From Brachybacterium sacelli (GTDB lineage Bacteria; Actinomycetota; Actinomycetes; Actinomycetales; Dermabacteraceae), in the NCBI RefSeq assembly GCF_017876545.1, contig NZ_JAGIOD010000001.1, positions 1,364,001 through 1,428,000 on the forward strand: a DNA stretch of 64,000 bases. Reading direction: 5' to 3'. The position numbers were made by a program, and so were the translations under genes. Under the pieces are notes generated by a model. That model was not told the DNA's origin. It did not search any database and saw only the letters and a program-made list of their open reading frames with translations. Of the stretch, positions 61,303 to 64,000 are shown in pieces (position 1 is the stretch's first letter; each line of letters opens with the position of its first letter).

Positions 61303-61386
61303 GCAGGTCCTCCTCGACGAGCTGTATTGACTGGATTTATACATGCTTGACAGAGGTTACGTCCAATGGGGTGTCATGATGGCTCC

Positions 61387-62091
61387 ATGGATGCCGCACC
61401 GAGCCCCCTCGTCCCGTCTCCGCCCAGGGCGGACGCGCGGTTCGCGAGCTTCGAGGAGGCCTACCGGACACTCACCCCGTTGATGGAGGCCATCGCCGCG
61501 GTCGTCGGCCCGCACTGCGAGGTGGTGCTGCACGACCTCAGTCGCGGGGACCTCGACAGCTCGGTCGCCGCGATCGTGAACGGGCACCTCAGCGGGCGGA
61601 CCGTCGGCGGGCCGTCCACCAACCTGGGCGTCGAGGTGCTGCGCGACCAGAGCACCGACCACGACGCCCACGGGTACCGGGGTCGCACCGCCGACGGGCG
61701 GGAGCTGATCAGCTCCTCGGTCTACTACCGCGACCAGGCGGGGAGCGTCATCGCCGCCTTCTGCATCAACGTCGACCTCACACCCGTCCAGACCGCCATG
61801 ACCGCGCTCGGTGCGCTCGTGCCGGAGGCCCGCGAGGACGTGGTGGAGCGACCGAGGGAGCTGGTGGGACCGGACATCTCCAGCGTGCTCGAGGACATGG
61901 TCGAGGAGGCGATCGCCGCGGTCGGCAAGCCCGTGCCGTCGCTGGCCAAGGCCGACCGGATCCAGATCCTGCGCCTGCTCGAGGAGCGCGGCGCCTTCCG
62001 GATCAAACGCGCGGCGGACAAGGTCTCCTCCCGGCTCGGTGTCTCCCGGGTGACGATCTACGGGTATCTCGACGAGGTGCGGCGGGGCTGA
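61387..62091 (+). CDS. DauR/YheO-like regulator (PAS and HTH)
   Basis: 234 residues. The N-terminal YheO-type PAS domain reads AVVGPHCEVVLHDLSRGDLDSSVAAIVNGHLSGRTVGGPST, followed by ISSSVYYRDQAGSVIAAFCINVD. The C-terminal helix-turn-helix is FRIKRAADKVSSRLGVSRVTIYGYLDEV. DauR controls D-arginine use in Pseudomonas, and its relatives sit by amino acid catabolic genes. It diverges from the MHS/D-aminoacylase/RidA operon and likely regulates it. The ATG at 61387 is preferred to 61366; CATGAT lies 6 bases upstream, a weaker -10. Confidence 0.9.
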   Translation: MDAAPSPLVPSPPRADARFASFEEAYRTLTPLMEAIAAVVGPHCEVVLHDLSRGDLDSSVAAIVNGHLSGRTVGGPSTNLGVEVLRDQSTDHDAHGYRGRTADGRELISSSVYYRDQAGSVIAAFCINVDLTPVQTAMTALGALVPEAREDVVERPRELVGPDISSVLEDMVEEAIAAVGKPVPSLAKADRIQILRLLEERGAFRIKRAADKVSSRLGVSRVTIYGYLDEVRRG

Positions 62092-62144
62092 GGACGCCAC
62101 CTCGGGCAGCTCAGCGTGCCGGGCGCCGCCGCTGCGGCCGGGAA

Positions 62145-62303
62145 CTACGCTCCGAGTTCCCAGGGGCTCATGACGTCGAGCCCCGGACATCCCTGGAAGT
62201 CCTTGAGGTTGCGCGTGTGTGCCGACGCATGGGCCGTTCGGACGATGCCGGCGATCCGACGCACCGGCCGCGCGGCCGATGTGGGGACGCCGTCTGATTC
62301 CTA
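62145..62303 (-). pseudogene. remnant of a VapC/FitB-type PIN-domain toxin
   Basis: On the minus strand an open stretch ending in TAG at 62147-62145 reads RIAGIVRTAHASAHTRNLKDF, then GLDVMSPWEL. This matches the C-terminal 40 residues of PIN-domain toxins (DAQIAAIA...GATLATRNxKDF...GLDVxxPWE). Upstream there is an in-frame TAG and no start codon, and the catalytic N-terminal part is gone. No antitoxin is visible. It is a gene fragment left by loss or incomplete transfer. Confidence 0.6.
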
Positions 62304-62307
62304 GCGT
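62302..62307 (+). promoter_or_regulatory. -10 box, leaderless start of membrane protein gene
   Basis: TAGCGT, 6 bases before the ATG at 62314. Confidence 0.45.
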
Positions 62308-62313
62308 GGTGGC

Positions 62314-63366
62314 ATGCACCCACAGCAGCCTTCTCACGGACAGCGCCGGATCCACGGGTGTCGCGGCCGCCGGCGGTCGGGCCGTGCGGCCCAGGTCGTC
62401 GGCCTGCTGGCGCTGTGCGGCATCGGGGCCGAGCTGCTGCTCGCGTACGACGAGACTACGGGCGACCCGATCGCGATCGCCGTCGCGCTGGTCATCTTCG
62501 GGGCGCTCTACGGTGCTCCGGCCCTGCTCGTCCGTGAGCTGAGCCGTCGTGCCGGCTGGGGTTGGCCGAGCATGCTGCTGCAGTTCGCCGCACTCGGTGT
62601 GGTGCAGGCGTGTCTCATCGACCAGTCGCTGTTCGCCGCCGACTACGGCGGCTACGAGGGCTGGGCCGAGAGCCGCGAGCCGACACTGATCCCGGCACTC
62701 GGGTTCAGCGGATACAACGCCTTCACCTTTCTCATCGGGCACCTGCTGTTCAGTTTCGCGGCCCCGGTCGCTCTGGCCGAGGCGTGGGCGCCGCAACGGG
62801 CGAGGACGCCGTGGCTCGGCCCGCTCGGGACGGTTCTCGCCGGGGTCGCGTATCTTGCGGCAGCAGCTCTGATCGTCACCGATCCTCAGTCCTGGTCAGC
62901 GAGCATGCCGCAGCTGGTGGGCGCCGTCGGGGTGGTCGTGGTACTGGTGGGCACGGCCGCCCTCGTCGGTCGTCGCGGACGAGGAGAGGCGAGCGAGCGG
63001 CCCTCGCGCCGCGGCGAGATCCCGTTGTGGGCGGTCGTCCTCCCGGCTCTGGTGGCCGCGGCGGCTCCGGACTTCGTGCCGCCGACGTGGCCGGGAGTGG
63101 CCGGTGCGGTCGCGATCACCGCTGGGTTCGGGGTCCTCCTGCTGCTCTCTGTGCGCAGGAGGCGGTGGGGCATCAGCCAGACAGCGGCCGTCGGGCTGGG
63201 CTTCCTGCTCGCACGCGGTCTGATGGCCTTCACGTACTTCCCGCTGATCGGTGACGTCTCCGCGGCGGCGAAGTATGCCCACAGCGCCGTCATGCTGCTC
63301 GCGGTGCTGGTCGCCGGAGCGCTGGCGCTGTCGCCTCGCGCGGGTGTGCGATCGTCTCTCCCATGA
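62314..63366 (+). CDS. integral membrane protein, function unknown
   Basis: 350 residues, a basic N-terminus and about nine membrane helices. It includes GALYGAPALLVRELSRRAGWGWPSMLLQFAALGVVQACLIDQSLF and FTFLIGHLLFSFAAPVALAEAW, a pattern of conserved hypothetical actinobacterial membrane proteins. No enzymatic motif recognised. Leaderless start with TAGCGT 6 bases upstream. Its stop overlaps the next start (ATGA), so it is co-transcribed with the peptidase E-like protein. Confidence 0.75.
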   Translation: MHPQQPSHGQRRIHGCRGRRRSGRAAQVVGLLALCGIGAELLLAYDETTGDPIAIAVALVIFGALYGAPALLVRELSRRAGWGWPSMLLQFAALGVVQACLIDQSLFAADYGGYEGWAESREPTLIPALGFSGYNAFTFLIGHLLFSFAAPVALAEAWAPQRARTPWLGPLGTVLAGVAYLAAAALIVTDPQSWSASMPQLVGAVGVVVVLVGTAALVGRRGRGEASERPSRRGEIPLWAVVLPALVAAAAPDFVPPTWPGVAGAVAITAGFGVLLLLSVRRRRWGISQTAAVGLGFLLARGLMAFTYFPLIGDVSAAAKYAHSAVMLLAVLVAGALALSPRAGVRSSLP

Positions 63367-63995
63367 GGCTGTACCTGTCGTCGTACCAGCTCGGCGACCG
63401 CCCTGACCTCCTCGCGTCCATGGTGCGCGGCGAGCGGCGCGGAGCGGTGATCGCCAATGCCCTGGACGGTGGGGATCAGGATTGCCGCGCCACCGATACC
63501 CGGCGCCAGATCGCCTCCCTGGCGGAGCTCGGCCTCGAGGCGGTGGACCTGGACCTGCGCGAGCACGACCCCTCCTCGATCGAGGCCGCCGTGGGTCGGC
63601 CGGACTTCCTCTGGATCCGCGGCGGGAACGTCTTCACCCTGCGTATGGCGTTGGCGAGGTCAGGGATGGACGCGCTCCTGCTCGACGGCCTGCGACGGGA
63701 CGCCTTCGTCTGCGCAGGTTTCAGCGCCGGCGCGTGTGTCCTGGCGCCGAGCCTGCACGGGCTGGAGCACTGCGACCCGGTGGAGGACTGCCTCGCGACC
63801 CACGGCGAGGTCCGCTACGACGGGCTCGGAATCCTGGACCGCCCCGTCGTCCCGCACCTGCGCTCGCCGGGACACCCGGAGACGACGCTGCTAGGTGAGG
63901 TCGCGGCGCGCTACGACACCGAGAAGCGGCCGTACTGGGCGCTGCGCGACGGGCAGGTCCTGGTCGTGGACGGGGGCGCGCCGGCAGTTTGGTGA
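63363..63995 (+). CDS. peptidase E-like (S51, class I GATase-like) protein
   Basis: 210 residues. LWIRGGNVFTLRMAL and CAGFSAGACVLAPSL (Ser nucleophile near 121) are the hallmark blocks of S51 dipeptidase-like proteins, with His in VVPHLRSPGH. True peptidase E cleaves Asp-X dipeptides; many homologues differ and are called type 1 GATase-like. Ends 5 bases before the window edge. Confidence 0.85.
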   Translation: MRLYLSSYQLGDRPDLLASMVRGERRGAVIANALDGGDQDCRATDTRRQIASLAELGLEAVDLDLREHDPSSIEAAVGRPDFLWIRGGNVFTLRMALARSGMDALLLDGLRRDAFVCAGFSAGACVLAPSLHGLEHCDPVEDCLATHGEVRYDGLGILDRPVVPHLRSPGHPETTLLGEVAARYDTEKRPYWALRDGQVLVVDGGAPAVW

Positions 63996-64000
63996 GCAGT

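Overview
The window is high-GC (about 70 percent) actinobacterial chromosome. Tat or lipoprotein signals on several binding proteins, start codons with a TANNNT box 6-7 bases upstream (leaderless starts), an IdeR/DtxR-type iron box, a Zur-type zinc box in front of cysteine-free ribosomal proteins, and many sugar ABC transporters all fit Actinomycetota. My best guess is a member of the Micrococcales such as Brachybacterium or a close relative, but the genus is an inference from gene content and no rRNA is present. I see no prophage, CRISPR array, intact insertion sequence or tRNA.

Layout. 1-2.6 kb: a cytoplasmic sulfatase and a sugar-binding lipoprotein, the end of an operon that starts outside the window. 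2.7-6.1 kb: Nudix hydrolase, FAD monooxygenase and SGNH hydrolase. 6.1-8.2 kb: a zinc-starvation locus with L33, S14 and L31 (all without zinc-binding cysteines) diverging from a CobW-like protein around a Zur-like palindrome. A second, diverged L31 lies at 10.0-10.2 kb. 8.2-18.5 kb: small regulator-target pairs: XRE-cupin with a thioredoxin-reductase-like enzyme, an XRE/MmyB-like regulator with an alcohol dehydrogenase and an MFS exporter, AraC with a quinone reductase and a flavin monooxygenase, and PadR with a HAAS-type membrane protein. 18.6-21.7 kb: an iron-siderophore/cobalamin-type ABC importer. 21.8-33.2 kb: a TauE/SafE permease, then a glycan locus (GH2 enzyme, DUF5107-TPR protein, two permeases, binding protein, AraC regulator).

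33.3-39.9 kb: ArsR diverging from TetR and an alpha/beta hydrolase, a concentrative nucleoside transporter, and a likely operon of homocysteine methyltransferase, zinc alcohol dehydrogenase and TenA. 40.1-46.0 kb: a LacI-controlled sugar ABC locus with a Gfo/Idh/MocA dehydrogenase and tandem operators. 46.0-48.0 kb: repeat-rich DNA around an FUSC-type exporter. 48.0-55.0 kb: the most unusual locus. One iron box sits between two GATase-like proteins of unknown function and a peptide/nickel-type ABC importer in which the second permease and first ATPase are fused into one protein. 55.1-57.5 kb: MarR with an SDR, a YdeI/OmpD-like protein and a DUF1801 protein. 57.9-62.1 kb: an N-acyl-D-amino-acid utilisation locus (RidA, D-aminoacylase, MHS transporter, DauR-like regulator). 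62.1-64 kb: a vapC toxin remnant, a membrane protein and a peptidase E-like protein.

Most genes are nutrient importers paired with cytoplasmic enzymes and a dedicated regulator. The overall picture is a metabolically flexible heterotroph using sulfated and plant- or host-derived glycans, acylated D-amino acids and scavenged metals.
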